A DNA stretch of 64,000 nucleotides from Planktomarina sp. (GCA_020629235.1 JAHDDS010000001.1:52836-116835); one strand, 5' to 3'; positions 1 through 8,954 are shown, numbered from the stretch's first letter. The notes: generated by a model not told the origin, from the sequence alone. Numbers and translations: made by a program.

Positions 1-1
1 G

Positions 2-829
2 GATGCCATGGCCCAAGACACAGACCAAAACGATACGGTTGCCGCCGATGACGATTCGCGCGATGAAAGATCCGACGACGTGCCATTCCAAGCCCCCGTT
101 CGCGATGACGTGGTGGCGCGGTACAGGGCGGGCCCGCAGGACGGGTACAACGTCGAATTGCAGTTCGAAGGCGACTGGACACCCCAAGAACAAGCCGCCC
201 TTCTGGCGTCGGCTGATTTTATCAGTGCTTTGATTTTGGAAGATGTGCCCGATGTGGTTGTGGATGGTGAAAACATCGACGATCTGCGCATTTCGGTTTT
301 TCAGGATGATATCGACGGGACCGACCGCACTTTGGCCTATGCCGAAGTTTTGGATGTGCGCACAGACAGCGTTTTGCCAGCCACGGCAAACCTTGTGTTT
401 GACCAAGGGGATATTGACCAACTGTTGCGCACAGGCGGGTGGCAGGGCACAGTCTTGCACGAGATGTTTCACGCCTTGGGGTTTGGCACAGTTTGGGAAG
501 AACAGGGGCTGTCGCGCGTCACGGCCCAAGACGGCGGCCGGTTCACCGGGGTCAATGCCACGGCGGCGTACAAGGACAGTTCAAGTGCCGCAGGCGATCT
601 GCTGGCCATGAACGGCGTGCCCATTCAAGTGGAAGCGGACGGTTTTGCCGAAGGGCACTGGGATGAAGATCGGTTCGGCACAGAATTCATGACGCCCGAG
701 ATTGATGACACAGAAACCGCCGCTGACATATCCATCGCGTCGTTAGAGGACTTGGGCTATGACACCGCTTGGGACGACGTGACCCGCACCGACGATCGCA
801 CTGGCCCCATCCCGATCATTCCAATCTGA
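2..829 (+). CDS. Leishmanolysin-like (M8-type) zinc metallopeptidase, 5' end cut by window
   Basis: The reading frame is open to the left edge, so the ATG at base 8 need not be the true start and any signal peptide would lie outside. Counting from that ATG, residues 151-160 read HEMFHALGFG, the HExxHxxGxG metzincin zinc site with Glu152 as catalytic base. Some 60 residues later GHWDEDRFGTEFMTPE supplies a third ligand (His217) and a Met-turn (Met228). That spacing matches leishmanolysin, which has a long insert before the third His, rather than M10 proteases. The N-terminal stretch is rich in Asp and Glu, as in secreted or surface proteins of marine bacteria. It is probably an extracytoplasmic protease; the substrate is unknown. 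The next gene is 33 bases away and functionally unrelated. Confidence 0.72.
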   Translation, partial: DAMAQDTDQNDTVAADDDSRDERSDDVPFQAPVRDDVVARYRAGPQDGYNVELQFEGDWTPQEQAALLASADFISALILEDVPDVVVDGENIDDLRISVFQDDIDGTDRTLAYAEVLDVRTDSVLPATANLVFDQGDIDQLLRTGGWQGTVLHEMFHALGFGTVWEEQGLSRVTAQDGGRFTGVNATAAYKDSSSAAGDLLAMNGVPIQVEADGFAEGHWDEDRFGTEFMTPEIDDTETAADISIASLEDLGYDTAWDDVTRTDDRTGPIPIIPI

Positions 830-862
830 CACTCTGGCCTTTTTCACCTGACCGGGCATGCT

Positions 863-3313
863 ATGTCCGGACCCATGAAGGTGCCCGCGCAGATCGAAGA
901 CTGGTTCGCCCACAAAGGCTGGACCATCCACCCCCATCAGCGGGACATGGTGGCGCGGGCTGCGGATCCGGCAACTTTGTTGATCGCCCCCACGGGCGGG
1001 GGCAAAACCATGGCGGGGTTTTTGCCCAGCTTGGCGGATTTGGCGCAGAACCGGCACAAGGGGTTGCACACGCTCTATGTGTCGCCGCTGAAGGCTTTGG
1101 CTGCCGACATCAAGCGCAACCTGCGCACGCCCGTGGATGAAATGGGCCTGGATATCCGGATAGAGGATCGAACAGGTGACACCACAGCCACCCAAAAGAA
1201 GCGCCAACGGGTGGACCCGCCGCACATATTGTTGACCACGCCGGAAAGCCTGGCTTTGCTGACGTCTTATGAAGACGCGCCGCGCATGTTTGCCGGGGTG
1301 CAGCGGATCATCATCGATGAAATCCATGCCTTGTCGGAAAGCAAGCGGGGCGATCAGTTGATGTTGGCCTTGGCGGCGGTTCAAACCATGTGCCCCGATC
1401 TGCGTCGGGTGGGCTTGTCTGCCACGGTGGAAGACCCCGCCGCCATTGCCAAGTTTTTGGCCCGGCACCCCGATCCTTGCAACATTGTCCAAGCCGATCC
1501 AGGGCCCGACCCCAACATTCAAATGTTGCACACGCAGGACGCACCGCCGTGGTCTGGGGGCGGGGCGAAATATGCCATTCCTGCTGTCCTGGATCAGGTG
1601 AAGGCGCACAAAACCACGCTGATTTTTCACAACACCCGCGCCCAGGCAGAGCTGTTCTTTCACAACCTGTGGCTGGCCAATGAAGACGGTTTGCCCATTG
1701 GGATTCACCACGGATCACTGTCCAAAGAACAGCGGGCCAAGGTGGAAGCGGCCATGGTGGACGGGTCGCTTCGGGCAATCGTGTGCACAGGCAGTTTAGA
1801 CTTGGGGATCGATTGGGGTGACGTGGATTTGGTGATCCAGATCGGTGCGCCGAAAAACGTCAAACGCTTAGTGCAGCGCATTGGGCGGGCGAACCACCGG
1901 TACAATGCCCCGTCCAAAGCGCTGTTGGTTCCGGCAAACAGGTTCGAAGTGGTGGAATGCATAGCCGCGTTGCAGGCGGTAAAGGCCCACGATTTGGATG
2001 GCGACGGGCGCGGACGCGGGCCGCGCGACGTGGTGTGCCAGCACATCTTGATTGCGGCTGCCGCAGGGCCTTTTTCAGCCGATGACTTGTACCAGGAATT
2101 CACCACGGCAGGGGCGTATCATGATCTGACACGGGCGGAATTTGACGCCTGTTTGGAATTTTGCGCCACCGGGGGATACGCTTTGCGCGCCTATGACAAG
2201 TGGCAGCGTCTGTTGCAGCGTCCCGACGGAATGTGGCAACTGCGCGATCCCCGCGCGGCGCAGCGCATTCGTATGAACATCGGCACAATCCAAGACACAG
2301 ACACGCTGAAAGTGCGGCTGAAGAACCGCGCAGGCGGCAAACCATTGGGCGAGGTGGAAGAAGGCTTCGCCGCCACCCTGACGCCTGGCGATACGTTCCT
2401 AATCGGCGGGCAGATCGTGCGGTACGAAGGCCTGCGCGAAATGACGGTTGAAGTGACCCGTCGCGCCGACAAAAAGCCCAAGGTGGCTACGTTCCTAGGC
2501 ACGAAATTCGCCACGTCCACCCAGTTGTCCGCGCGGATTTTGGACATGTTTCGCCAGGACGATTGGCCGGACTTGCCAGACCACACACGCGACTGGCTGG
2601 CGCTGCAGCGCAAGGTCAGCGAACTGCCGCGCCGTGATCGGTTGCTGATTGAAAGCTTCCCCCATGACGGGCGCGCGCAGACGGTGGTGTACGGCTTTGC
2701 CGGGCGCAACGCGATGCAGACATTGGGGCTGTTGTTGACCAAGGGGATGGAAGGGCAGGGGCTGGGGCCCATGGGCTTTGTGGCCACGGATTATGCCACG
2801 CTGATCTGGTCGCTGGATCCTTTGACGGATCCTTGGTCGCTGTTGACGCCGGACGCCATGCGCGACGGGTTGGACACCTGGTTGGCAGGCAACGCCGTGA
2901 TGAAACGCACGTTCAAGGCCAGCGCGATCATTGCAGGGCTGATCGAACGCAACCTGCCGTCGAACCGCAAAACTGGGCGTCAGGCGACGTTCAGTTCTGA
3001 CATCCTGTACGACACCTTGCACAAATACGACCCCGATCATGTGCTGATGCAGATCACACGGGAAGAAGCGTTGCGCGGTCTGGTGGATTTTGGCCGGATC
3101 GAAGAAATGTTGGCCCGCGTTGGGGACCGGATTGATCTGCGCGAATTGGACCGGGTGACACCCCTGGCGGCACCATTGTTCCTGGAACCTGGGCGTGTGC
3201 CGGTGAAGGGGTTGGCAGAAGAACGTTTGCTGGCGGAAGAAACGGAACGGTTGATGACTGCATCGGGCCTGGACCAGGTGGACGCGCCCAAACGTTGGGC
3301 CGTGCCGTTCTGA
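863..3313 (+). CDS. Ligase-associated DEXH-box DNA helicase (Lhr-core family)
   Basis: 816-residue superfamily 2 helicase of the bacterial Lhr-like type. Motif I is APTGGGKT at about 42-49, motif II is DEIH at 152-155, motif III is GLSAT, and the second RecA domain carries TGSLDLGIDWGDVDLV and QRIGRANHR (motif VI). The remaining half resembles the winged-helix and Lhr-specific DUF4145-like region of this family. This form is typically encoded with an ATP-dependent DNA ligase, an exonuclease and a PdeM-type phosphoesterase, and is thought to serve DNA repair. Here only the phosphoesterase follows; the ligase and nuclease are not visible, and the upstream gene is a peptidase. The ATG at 863 fits the usual N-terminus of the family. 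Confidence 0.88.
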   Translation: MSGPMKVPAQIEDWFAHKGWTIHPHQRDMVARAADPATLLIAPTGGGKTMAGFLPSLADLAQNRHKGLHTLYVSPLKALAADIKRNLRTPVDEMGLDIRIEDRTGDTTATQKKRQRVDPPHILLTTPESLALLTSYEDAPRMFAGVQRIIIDEIHALSESKRGDQLMLALAAVQTMCPDLRRVGLSATVEDPAAIAKFLARHPDPCNIVQADPGPDPNIQMLHTQDAPPWSGGGAKYAIPAVLDQVKAHKTTLIFHNTRAQAELFFHNLWLANEDGLPIGIHHGSLSKEQRAKVEAAMVDGSLRAIVCTGSLDLGIDWGDVDLVIQIGAPKNVKRLVQRIGRANHRYNAPSKALLVPANRFEVVECIAALQAVKAHDLDGDGRGRGPRDVVCQHILIAAAAGPFSADDLYQEFTTAGAYHDLTRAEFDACLEFCATGGYALRAYDKWQRLLQRPDGMWQLRDPRAAQRIRMNIGTIQDTDTLKVRLKNRAGGKPLGEVEEGFAATLTPGDTFLIGGQIVRYEGLREMTVEVTRRADKKPKVATFLGTKFATSTQLSARILDMFRQDDWPDLPDHTRDWLALQRKVSELPRRDRLLIESFPHDGRAQTVVYGFAGRNAMQTLGLLLTKGMEGQGLGPMGFVATDYATLIWSLDPLTDPWSLLTPDAMRDGLDTWLAGNAVMKRTFKASAIIAGLIERNLPSNRKTGRQATFSSDILYDTLHKYDPDHVLMQITREEALRGLVDFGRIEEMLARVGDRIDLRELDRVTPLAAPLFLEPGRVPVKGLAEERLLAEETERLMTASGLDQVDAPKRWAVPF

Positions 3314-3356
3314 ATTTGCCTTGCACGCGGGGGGGCAAGTCTGACATGAACGAACC

Positions 3357-4022
3357 ATGAACAATGCGCTGGACTTTTCCTTTCAATCCACAACCCTGAC
3401 GGCGCGTTCCAGCGGCGCGCTTTGGTGGGCGGATCAACGGGTGTTGTGTGTGTCGGACCTGCACCTGGGGAAATCTGATCGCATCGCGCGGCGCACCGGC
3501 GCGATGCTGCCCCCTTATGAAACCCGCGAAACGCTGGACGCTTTGGCGGTCGAGGTTGAGGCACTGAACCCCGCCACGGTCATATGCTTGGGGGACAGTT
3601 TTGACGATCTGGCCGCGGCCGAAGCCTTGATCGACAGTGACCGGATGTTGATTGCGCGCCTGCAATCGGGCCGCCGTTGGGTGTGGATTGAAGGCAATCA
3701 CGATCCTGGCCCCGTGGAATTTGGCGGCGACCACTTGGCAGATTTGGCCTTGGGACCGCTGGTGTTTCGCCACATCGCGACGGATCAGGTGGGGGAGGTG
3801 TCCGGGCACTATCACCCCAAAGTGCGCCTGCCGGTGCGGGGTCGCATCATCAGCCGCGCTGCCTTTTTGGTGGACGACGTCCGGGTGTTGGTTCCTGCCT
3901 TTGGCACCTATACAGGCGGGCTGTGCACAACGTCACCGGCTTTGTCGGGGTTGATGGCACCTGGCGCGCAGGCCATTCTGACGGGGACCACAGTGACCCA
4001 ACTGCCGATGCCCAGGGGGTAA
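3357..4022 (+). CDS. pdeM: Ligase-associated metallophosphoesterase (PdeM type)
   Basis: 221-residue calcineurin-like phosphoesterase. The metal-binding motifs appear in order: DLHLGK, then GDSFDD (the GD-x-x-D block), GNHD, and a C-terminal SGHYHPK that matches the GHxH motif. Family members of this length are recurrently encoded beside the Lhr-type helicase and ATP-dependent ligase, and are inferred to trim or process DNA ends. It starts 43 bases after the helicase stop in the same direction, so they are probably co-transcribed. The downstream thioesterase begins only 3 bases after the stop. No clear Shine-Dalgarno precedes the chosen ATG, so translation may be coupled. Confidence 0.85.
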   Translation: MNNALDFSFQSTTLTARSSGALWWADQRVLCVSDLHLGKSDRIARRTGAMLPPYETRETLDALAVEVEALNPATVICLGDSFDDLAAAEALIDSDRMLIARLQSGRRWVWIEGNHDPGPVEFGGDHLADLALGPLVFRHIATDQVGEVSGHYHPKVRLPVRGRIISRAAFLVDDVRVLVPAFGTYTGGLCTTSPALSGLMAPGAQAILTGTTVTQLPMPRG

Positions 4023-4025
4023 ACC

Positions 4026-4421
4026 ATGCAACGTATTCAAGACAGTTTTGACCGCCAATCCATGATGTCCACCTTGGGGGCAACGCTGGTGTCTGCGGGC
4101 GACGGCAAGGTGGTGATCGAAGCGCCGATACTCGAAACGTCGCAGCAACAGCACGGGTTTGGCCACGCCGCCCTGACCTTTGCCATCGGCGACAGCGCGT
4201 CGGGATATGCCGCGCTCAGCCTGATGGATGACGGGATGGAGGTGCTGACGGCAGAAATGAAGATCAACCTTTTGGCCCCGGCTGCGAAGGGACCCCTGCG
4301 GGCTGTGGGACAGGTTATAAAGCCCGGGCGCCGGTTGATGGTCACCCAGGCAGAGGTGTTCGACGGTGACACATTGATTGCGATTTTGCAGGGCACGATG
4401 GTGCCGGTGCGCGCGTCATAG
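4026..4421 (+). CDS. PaaI/YigI-type hotdog-fold thioesterase
   Basis: 131-residue single hotdog domain. The run QQQHGFGHAALTFAIGDSASGYAAL corresponds to the helix-containing catalytic segment of PaaI-like thioesterases (HGG-like turn followed by a conserved acidic residue and Ser/Thr), and EMKINLLAPAKGP matches the later core strand. Such enzymes hydrolyse acyl-CoA thioesters, often aromatic or short-chain; the substrate here cannot be read from sequence. A GGGGGT ribosome-binding site sits 7 bases before the ATG. It follows pdeM by 3 bases and overlaps the convergent prepilin peptidase gene by 6 bases at the stop codons. Confidence 0.78.
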   Translation: MQRIQDSFDRQSMMSTLGATLVSAGDGKVVIEAPILETSQQQHGFGHAALTFAIGDSASGYAALSLMDDGMEVLTAEMKINLLAPAAKGPLRAVGQVIKPGRRLMVTQAEVFDGDTLIAILQGTMVPVRAS

Positions 4422-4841
4422 CGCGGCAAGCTGCGCGGCCCAGACCGCCCAAGCCAGCGGAATGCCGAAGGGCAGGGGGCGACCCGCTTGCATCTTTGCC
4501 GCGGCCACGGCCAGACCGGCGCACAAGATGATCAAAGTCACAAACGCGAATGCCCAGTGGTTTGGGGCCACAAACGGCACCAGGGCAGCCGCCAACTTCA
4601 CATCGCCGCCCCCCATACGCCCCAGGTGCCAAAGCCCTGCGCACAGCCCGGCCGCCACAGCACCGGCGGCCAAGCGCACAGCCATTTCGGCCGCGGGTAA
4701 GGTCAGCACTGCCAAAAGGACAAAGACCAAGGCACAGACCAGCACCGTCCCGTTGCGAATTATCCTGTGATGCCAATCATCCCATGTGATCCAGGCCGCA
4801 AGGGGCAGCAGGCCCACAAGCGCCCACGGTGCAAAGCCCAT
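4416..4841 (-). CDS. cpaA: Type IV/Flp prepilin peptidase (CpaA/TadV, A24 family)
   Basis: Short A24A aspartyl prepilin peptidase without the N-terminal methylase part, as in TadV/CpaA. The two catalytic aspartates are visible: the first in the WITWDDWHHRIIRNG segment and the second in MGGGDVKLAAAL, the GxGDxK signature. The remainder is four to five hydrophobic helices. It would cleave the leader of Flp-type pilins at the inner membrane. I chose the ATG at 4841 (141 residues), which places a membrane helix at the N-terminus; the track start at 4883 is a GTG giving 155 residues and is a possible alternative. It lies 114 bases downstream of the TadZ gene on the same strand. Confidence 0.85.
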   Translation of the reverse strand: MGFAPWALVGLLPLAAWITWDDWHHRIIRNGTVLVCALVFVLLAVLTLPAAEMAVRLAAGAVAAGLCAGLWHLGRMGGGDVKLAAALVPFVAPNHWAFAFVTLIILCAGLAVAAAKMQAGRPLPFGIPLAWAVWAAQLAAL

Positions 4842-4955
4842 CACGCGAAGAATGCGCTGATGATCGACCACCCGCTGGTCCACCAGCCGCTGTGTTCAGC
4901 GGCCAGTTTCGGGATCAAATAGTCGGAAAAACTTCCGAAATGCAGCATGGCCTGT

Positions 4956-6146
4956 TTATGCCACCAGGACGCGGCGATCTGCGATCATCGTGGCCATGCG
5001 GAAAATTTCCTGCCCCAAAGCGTTGCTGGGATCCACCGATGACATGGGTGCAAAAGATGTGCTGCTTCCCACGAAGGCCCCACCGTTGGGCAACACCATG
5101 TCCACAGGTTTGCCTGCGGCAACGCTCATCCGGTCCAGTTCCATTTCGGTATGATCCGCTTTGTCGCTGTCCATACGGTTGACAATGAACTGCAGCTTTT
5201 CCAGCGGCAGGCCTTCGCCCAAACAGGTCTGACGGAAGCGATCCAACAAAGCTGCGGATTTGCGACCGGGGGTGACGGGGCAAAACACCGTGTCAGCCCA
5301 ATCAAAGGCAACATGGGTCCAGCCGGACAGGGTTTTTGGCATATCCACCACGACAAAATCAAATTGGGTTTGCGCCAATGCCAACAGCTTGGTCAGCCCG
5401 TCTGTTTTGATGGTGTCCAACGGCACCACATCTTCGGGCGCGGTCAAGACCTGCATGTTGGGGCCAAATGGCGTCAGCGTCGCGTTCAACCAGGCCGGGT
5501 CAATGATGTCGGCATCAAACAGCAGGTCCAAAGCGGCCTCTGAACTGGGCAGGCCCAATTCCACACCGATGGACCCAAATTGTACGTCCAGATCGATCAA
5601 ACACACGGTGCCTTTGTCCAAGGCGGCCAATTCGCGGGCCAGGTTCACGGCCAAAGTGGACGATCCAGCGCCGCCGGAAATTCCTTGAATGGCGAAGACT
5701 TCCCCTTTGGCGGCCTTTTGCACCAGGGATTTGGCCAATTCGGGCGCCAAATCAGACAGGGCGATGGCCAAATCACCTTCTTGCAGTGGATATTCGACAT
5801 GGGGTGTCGCGCCGCACTGCGTCAGCTGATAAATTTCCAGGTCCGTCAAATCCTCGGCCACCAACAATGTGGCCAACCCGACCCGGCGCGCCATGGAAAC
5901 GATTTTTTCCACTTCCAACAAGCCGTTGTCGGTGCGGTCATCTTCGTCGACGGCCACAATCAGCAGGGCCATCGTCGCGGCGATGGGGTCTTTCAAGAAA
6001 TCGGCGGTTTCGTCCAGGGTCAACTCGCCCCAGTTTTCACCCAGTTCTGCATGCAAGTCTTCCACCAAAAGGGAAAATGCGCTTAGGTCACGTGCTGCAA
6101 GACACACTTGCAGCGTCGGGCCCTCGGTGGTCAATCGAGTGTCCAT
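4956..6146 (-). CDS. cpaE: TadZ/CpaE-like pilus assembly ATPase
   Basis: 396-residue protein with an N-terminal receiver-like domain (about 1-140) and a MinD/ParA-like ATPase domain starting FAIQGISGGAGSSTLAVNLA at 151-170, followed by CLIDLDVQFGSIGVELGL and DFVVVDMP. TadZ/CpaE localises the Tad pilus machinery at the cell pole. The P-loop is unusual: both lysines of the deviant Walker A motif (KGGxGKS) are absent, so ATP hydrolysis may be weak. The ORF track extends to 6248, but the ATG at 6146 has AGGAT six bases upstream and begins the conserved part, so I prefer it. It lies between a pilin-like gene and the prepilin peptidase. Confidence 0.85.
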   Translation of the reverse strand: MDTRLTTEGPTLQVCLAARDLSAFSLLVEDLHAELGENWGELTLDETADFLKDPIAATMALLIVAVDEDDRTDNGLLEVEKIVSMARRVGLATLLVAEDLTDLEIYQLTQCGATPHVEYPLQEGDLAIALSDLAPELAKSLVQKAAKGEVFAIQGISGGAGSSTLAVNLARELAALDKGTVCLIDLDVQFGSIGVELGLPSSEAALDLLFDADIIDPAWLNATLTPFGPNMQVLTAPEDVVPLDTIKTDGLTKLLALAQTQFDFVVVDMPKTLSGWTHVAFDWADTVFCPVTPGRKSAALLDRFRQTCLGEGLPLEKLQFIVNRMDSDKADHTEMELDRMSVAAGKPVDMVLPNGGAFVGSSTSFAPMSSVDPSNALGQEIFRMATMIADRRVLVA

Positions 6147-6287
6147 ATCTATATCCTGCCTGATCGGGGCCTTGCCAGCGCTCTCCAACACCGGGTGGCC
6201 TTTTATTTGTGCAAGGGGTGGCACAACAAAAAGGCAAGAATGAGACAATTTGTTAGAAAATGTTAATTTCTTGGATCGATGGGACGT

Positions 6288-6461
6288 TTAGTGTGTGTCG
6301 GCCGTGCTGGTCGGTGTTGCGGTGCCAAAATCCGGGCCGAACACGGTGGACGACACTTGCGACAGGACAACCACCGCCAATCCCACCACGGCGACAGACA
6401 AGATCAACCAGTCCAAGGTAACGGCCCCAGAGGTGTCTTTGATCAATGATTTGCGTGCCAT
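6288..6461 (-). CDS. Flp-like small pilin (type IVb prepilin family)
   Basis: 57-residue protein with a short charged leader (MARKSLIKDTSG), then AVTLDWLILSVAVVGLAVVVLS and a Ser/Thr-rich tail. In Flp prepilins, cleavage follows a Gly and mature residues +5/+6 are Glu-Tyr; here Gly12 is followed by AVTLDW, giving Asp-Trp at +5/+6. Roseobacter genomes carry such divergent pilin-like proteins near Tad genes. The start at 6461 has GGGA at suitable spacing; the longer track ORF begins with an unlikely Pro/Cys-rich stretch. TadZ follows on the same strand, so this is probably the first gene of a three-gene pilus cluster. It may be a minor pilin rather than the major fibre subunit. Confidence 0.7.
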   Translation of the reverse strand: MARKSLIKDTSGAVTLDWLILSVAVVGLAVVVLSQVSSTVFGPDFGTATPTSTADTH

Positions 6462-6629
6462 GTGTTCGGTCCCATCGGATGTGTGCGCCCTTATCGCCAT
6501 CCGTTTTGGGCAGGAATGGGGCAGGGACGGACAGATTCTGCGACAAATCGATGGCTTTGGCGGTGGTGAAGCCCCTAGGCCCAGGTAGGCAAACTGTGCT
6601 ATCGCCAACAAAACAAGAGGATCGAGCAG

Positions 6630-7469
6630 ATGATCACGGCCCTTGCCTTATCTTTGTTGCCGGTGATGGGCCAGGGGCCTGCGCCAGTACCCCCACGCCA
6701 ATTTGACGCGCAACTGGTGCAATTTGCCCCCAGCACACCCGGTGCCCCTGGCAACGCCAGCCCGCGGCGCACGGTGCGCAATGCCTCCCCCACCGTGCGG
6801 GGTACGCGGCGGGCCACAGCGGCAGCACCTGCGCCAGCCGCGCCCACCAGTGCACCGGCACCGGCGACGTCTGGGCCTTACAAAGAAAAATATGCCTGGT
6901 TCTGGGACCGCATTTCCACGGAATACCAAGATGCAAACCCCGCGCGGCTGCGCCTGGCAGAAGCCCTGACTGTGGTGCCGCCCACAGGCGTTACGCCGAT
7001 CCAAGTGCCCCAGGCCGCCACATTGGCCCGCATCGCAAAAGACAACAACGCGGCTTTGCAGGTTGCAGCACAGCAATACAAAGTCAGCCCCGCCTTTGCG
7101 GTGGCGGTGATTTGGGCGGAATCGGGTGGGAACCCCAAAGCGGTCAGCCGCGCAGGGGCCGGGGGGCTGATGCAACTGATGCCCGCCACCGCCGCGCGGT
7201 TTGAAGTGGCAGACCGGTTCAACCCAAGCCAAAACATTCGCGGCGGCATGGAATACCTGTTTGTTTTACTGTCGCTGTTTTCCCAAGATCCGCTGTTGGC
7301 CTTGGCGGGGTACAATGCGGGCGAAGGGGCGGTTTTGCGCTATGATGGCATTCCGCCCTTTGCGGAAACCCGGGACTATGTGCCCAAGGTGGTGGGGGCT
7401 TGGCGCGTGGCCAAAACGTTGTGCACAGTCGCGCCCGCCAAAGTGACGGACGCCTGCGTTTTCAAGTGA
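6630..7469 (+). CDS. Secreted lytic transglycosylase (SLT domain)
   Basis: 279 residues. A short hydrophobic N-terminus (MITALALSLLPVMGQ) suggests a signal peptide, followed by a low-complexity Pro/Ala/Thr linker to about residue 82. The catalytic domain at about 140-250 contains AVIWAESGGNP with catalytic Glu164, AGAGGLMQLMPATAARF and LALAGYNAGEGAV, the three hallmark SLT motifs of family 1 lytic transglycosylases. It should cleave glycan strands of peptidoglycan in the periplasm, producing anhydro-muropeptides. AGAGGATC lies about 8 bases before the ATG. It is divergent from the pilus cluster, so a role in opening the wall for the pilus is possible but unproven. Confidence 0.88.
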   Translation: MITALALSLLPVMGQGPAPVPPRQFDAQLVQFAPSTPGAPGNASPRRTVRNASPTVRGTRRATAAAPAPAAPTSAPAPATSGPYKEKYAWFWDRISTEYQDANPARLRLAEALTVVPPTGVTPIQVPQAATLARIAKDNNAALQVAAQQYKVSPAFAVAVIWAESGGNPKAVSRAGAGGLMQLMPATAARFEVADRFNPSQNIRGGMEYLFVLLSLFSQDPLLALAGYNAGEGAVLRYDGIPPFAETRDYVPKVVGAWRVAKTLCTVAPAKVTDACVFK

Positions 7470-7472
7470 CGT

Positions 7473-8096
7473 TCAGACGAGTGTGGCTTCGGTTGCCGCA
7501 CGCAGGTCGTCTTCGGACACACCTTGCGCGGTTTCCACGATTTGCAAACCACCTGGCACCACGTCCAGAACACCCAAATTGGTGATGATCCGGTCCACCA
7601 CACCTTGTCCCGTCAGGGGCAGGGTGCAGGACTTCAACAGTTTGCTTTCGCCCTTCTTGTTGGTGTGGTCCATCACCACCACCACGCGACCGACGCCCGC
7701 CACCAGGTCCATCGCGCCGCCCATGCCTTTGACCAGCTTGCCCGGGATCATCCAGTTGGCCAGATCACCATTTTCGGCCACTTCCATGGCCCCCAAGATG
7801 GCCATGGCAATCTTGCCGCCGCGGATCATGCCGAAGCTGGTGGCACTGTCGAAATAGGCGGTCTGCGGCAGTTCGGTGATCGTCTGTTTGCCCGCGTTAA
7901 TCAGGTCTGGATCAATGGTATCTTCCGTGGGGAAAGGCCCCATGCCCAGCATGCCGTTTTCCGATTGCAGCGTCACCTCCACCCCTTCGGGAATGTAGTT
8001 GGCCACAAGGGTTGGGATGCCGATGCCCAGATTGACATACGTCCCGTCTTCCAATTCTTGCGCCGCCCGTGCGGCCATTTGGTTGCGATCCCACAT
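7473..8096 (-). CDS. scoB: 3-oxoacid CoA-transferase subunit B
   Basis: 207-residue beta subunit of a family I CoA-transferase. The catalytic glutamate lies in the SENG motif (Glu46 in [14 protein letters not shown]), and [15 protein letters not shown] and [19 protein letters not shown] are conserved family blocks. With the A subunit it moves CoA between succinyl-CoA and acetoacetate (or a related 3-oxoacid), linking ketone or PHB breakdown to central metabolism. The start at 8096 ([15 protein letters not shown]) is the usual family N-terminus; the track start at 8129 lies inside the A-subunit gene. Only four bases separate it from the A-subunit stop, which indicates one transcript. It ends close to the convergent transglycosylase gene. 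Confidence 0.92.
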   Translation of the reverse strand: MWDRNQMAARAAQELEDGTYVNLGIGIPTLVANYIPEGVEVTLQSENGMLGMGPFPTEDTIDPDLINAGKQTITELPQTAYFDSATSFGMIRGGKIAMAILGAMEVAENGDLANWMIPGKLVKGMGGAMDLVAGVGRVVVVMDHTNKKGESKLLKSCTLPLTGQGVVDRIITNLGVLDVVPGGLQIVETAQGVSEDDLRAATEATLV

Positions 8097-8100
8097 GTTT

Positions 8101-8814
8101 TCAGCCCCCCTGAACCGTACGTTGTTCAATCCGCTTTTCGTGCGTGCCTTGGATCAGGCGGTGCACATAGATGCCCGGCAAGTGAATGCTGTCGGGGTCA
8201 AGTGACCCCACCGGCACGATCTCTTCTACCTCTAGGATGCAGGTCTTGCCGCACATGGCCGCGGGCGGGTTAAAGTTCCGCGCGGTTTTGCGGAAAATGG
8301 CATTGCCGGTCTCATCCGCCTTCCACGCTTTGACGATGGACAGATCGGCAAACATGCCGGTTTCCATGATGTATGTTTCCATGGCGCCATCTTGACCGGT
8401 GGGGAACTCTTTGTGCTCTTTACCTTCGGCGATAACGGTGCCCACACCGGTTTTCGTGTAAAACCCTGGAATGCCGTGGCCTGCAGCCCGCATGCGTTCG
8501 GCCAAGGTGCCTTGGGGGTTGAATTCCAATTCCAATTCACCCGACAAATACTGTCGCATGAATTCGGCGTTTTCCCCCACATAGGACGAGATCATCTTTT
8601 TCACTTGCCGCGTTTGCAGCAAAATGCCGATGCCGAAATCATCCACGCCTGCATTGTTTGACGCAAACGTCAGGTCCTTCGTGCCTGCCTCCTTGATGGC
8701 CTGCAAACACAGTTCTGGAATCCCGCACAGACCAAACCCGCCCGCTGCAATGAACATTCCGTCGAACAGGACGCCGTCCAAGGCATCTGCCGCTGATCCG
8801 TAAATCTTTTTCAT
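8101..8814 (-). CDS. scoA: 3-oxoacid CoA-transferase subunit A
   Basis: 237-residue alpha subunit of the family I CoA-transferase. [12 protein letters not shown], then [20 protein letters not shown] (the glycine-rich CoA-binding signature) and [14 protein letters not shown] are typical, and the length is normal. It is the first gene of a two-gene operon with scoB. It pairs with scoB to form the heterotetrameric enzyme in the cytoplasm. The upstream region (8815-8995) contains a terminator-like hairpin and a copy of the dispersed GAGTATTT element belonging to the end of topA, so the scoAB promoter must lie close to the start codon. Confidence 0.93.
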   Translation of the reverse strand: MKKIYGSAADALDGVLFDGMFIAAGGFGLCGIPELCLQAIKEAGTKDLTFASNNAGVDDFGIGILLQTRQVKKMISSYVGENAEFMRQYLSGELELEFNPQGTLAERMRAAGHGIPGFYTKTGVGTVIAEGKEHKEFPTGQDGAMETYIMETGMFADLSIVKAWKADETGNAIFRKTARNFNPPAAMCGKTCILEVEEIVPVGSLDPDSIHLPGIYVHRLIQGTHEKRIEQRTVQGG

Positions 8815-8878
8815 GGCACCCCCGAAAAATAAACTGCCTTGGTTTAGAACGGGTGTGGCCCAAGCGAAAGACCGCAGG

Positions 8879-8900
8879 CTTCTTTTGTTTGTAAATACTC
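8879..8900 (-). repeat. Dispersed GAGTATTT...CAAAAGAAG element, copy 1
   Basis: On the minus strand this reads GAGTATTTACAAACAAAAG plus AAG. It lies downstream of topA, in the same orientation, after two hairpins. The sequence closely matches copies at 39369, 44694 and 61591. Function unknown. Confidence 0.6.
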
Positions 8901-8931
8901 TTGGGGGGATTGAATGCCCTGCAAAGGGCAG

Positions 8932-8954
8932 AAAGGGGGCTGACAGCCCCCTTT
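8932..8954 (-). terminator. Hairpin terminator downstream of topA
   Basis: A nine-base perfect stem (AAAGGGGGC / GCCCCCTTT) with a five-base loop, located about 40 bases past the topA stop. The minus-strand side is followed by TTTCTG and the plus-strand side by TTTTG, so it could act in both directions. A second small dyad (TGCCCT...AGGGCA) follows at about 8912-8931. Confidence 0.7.
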
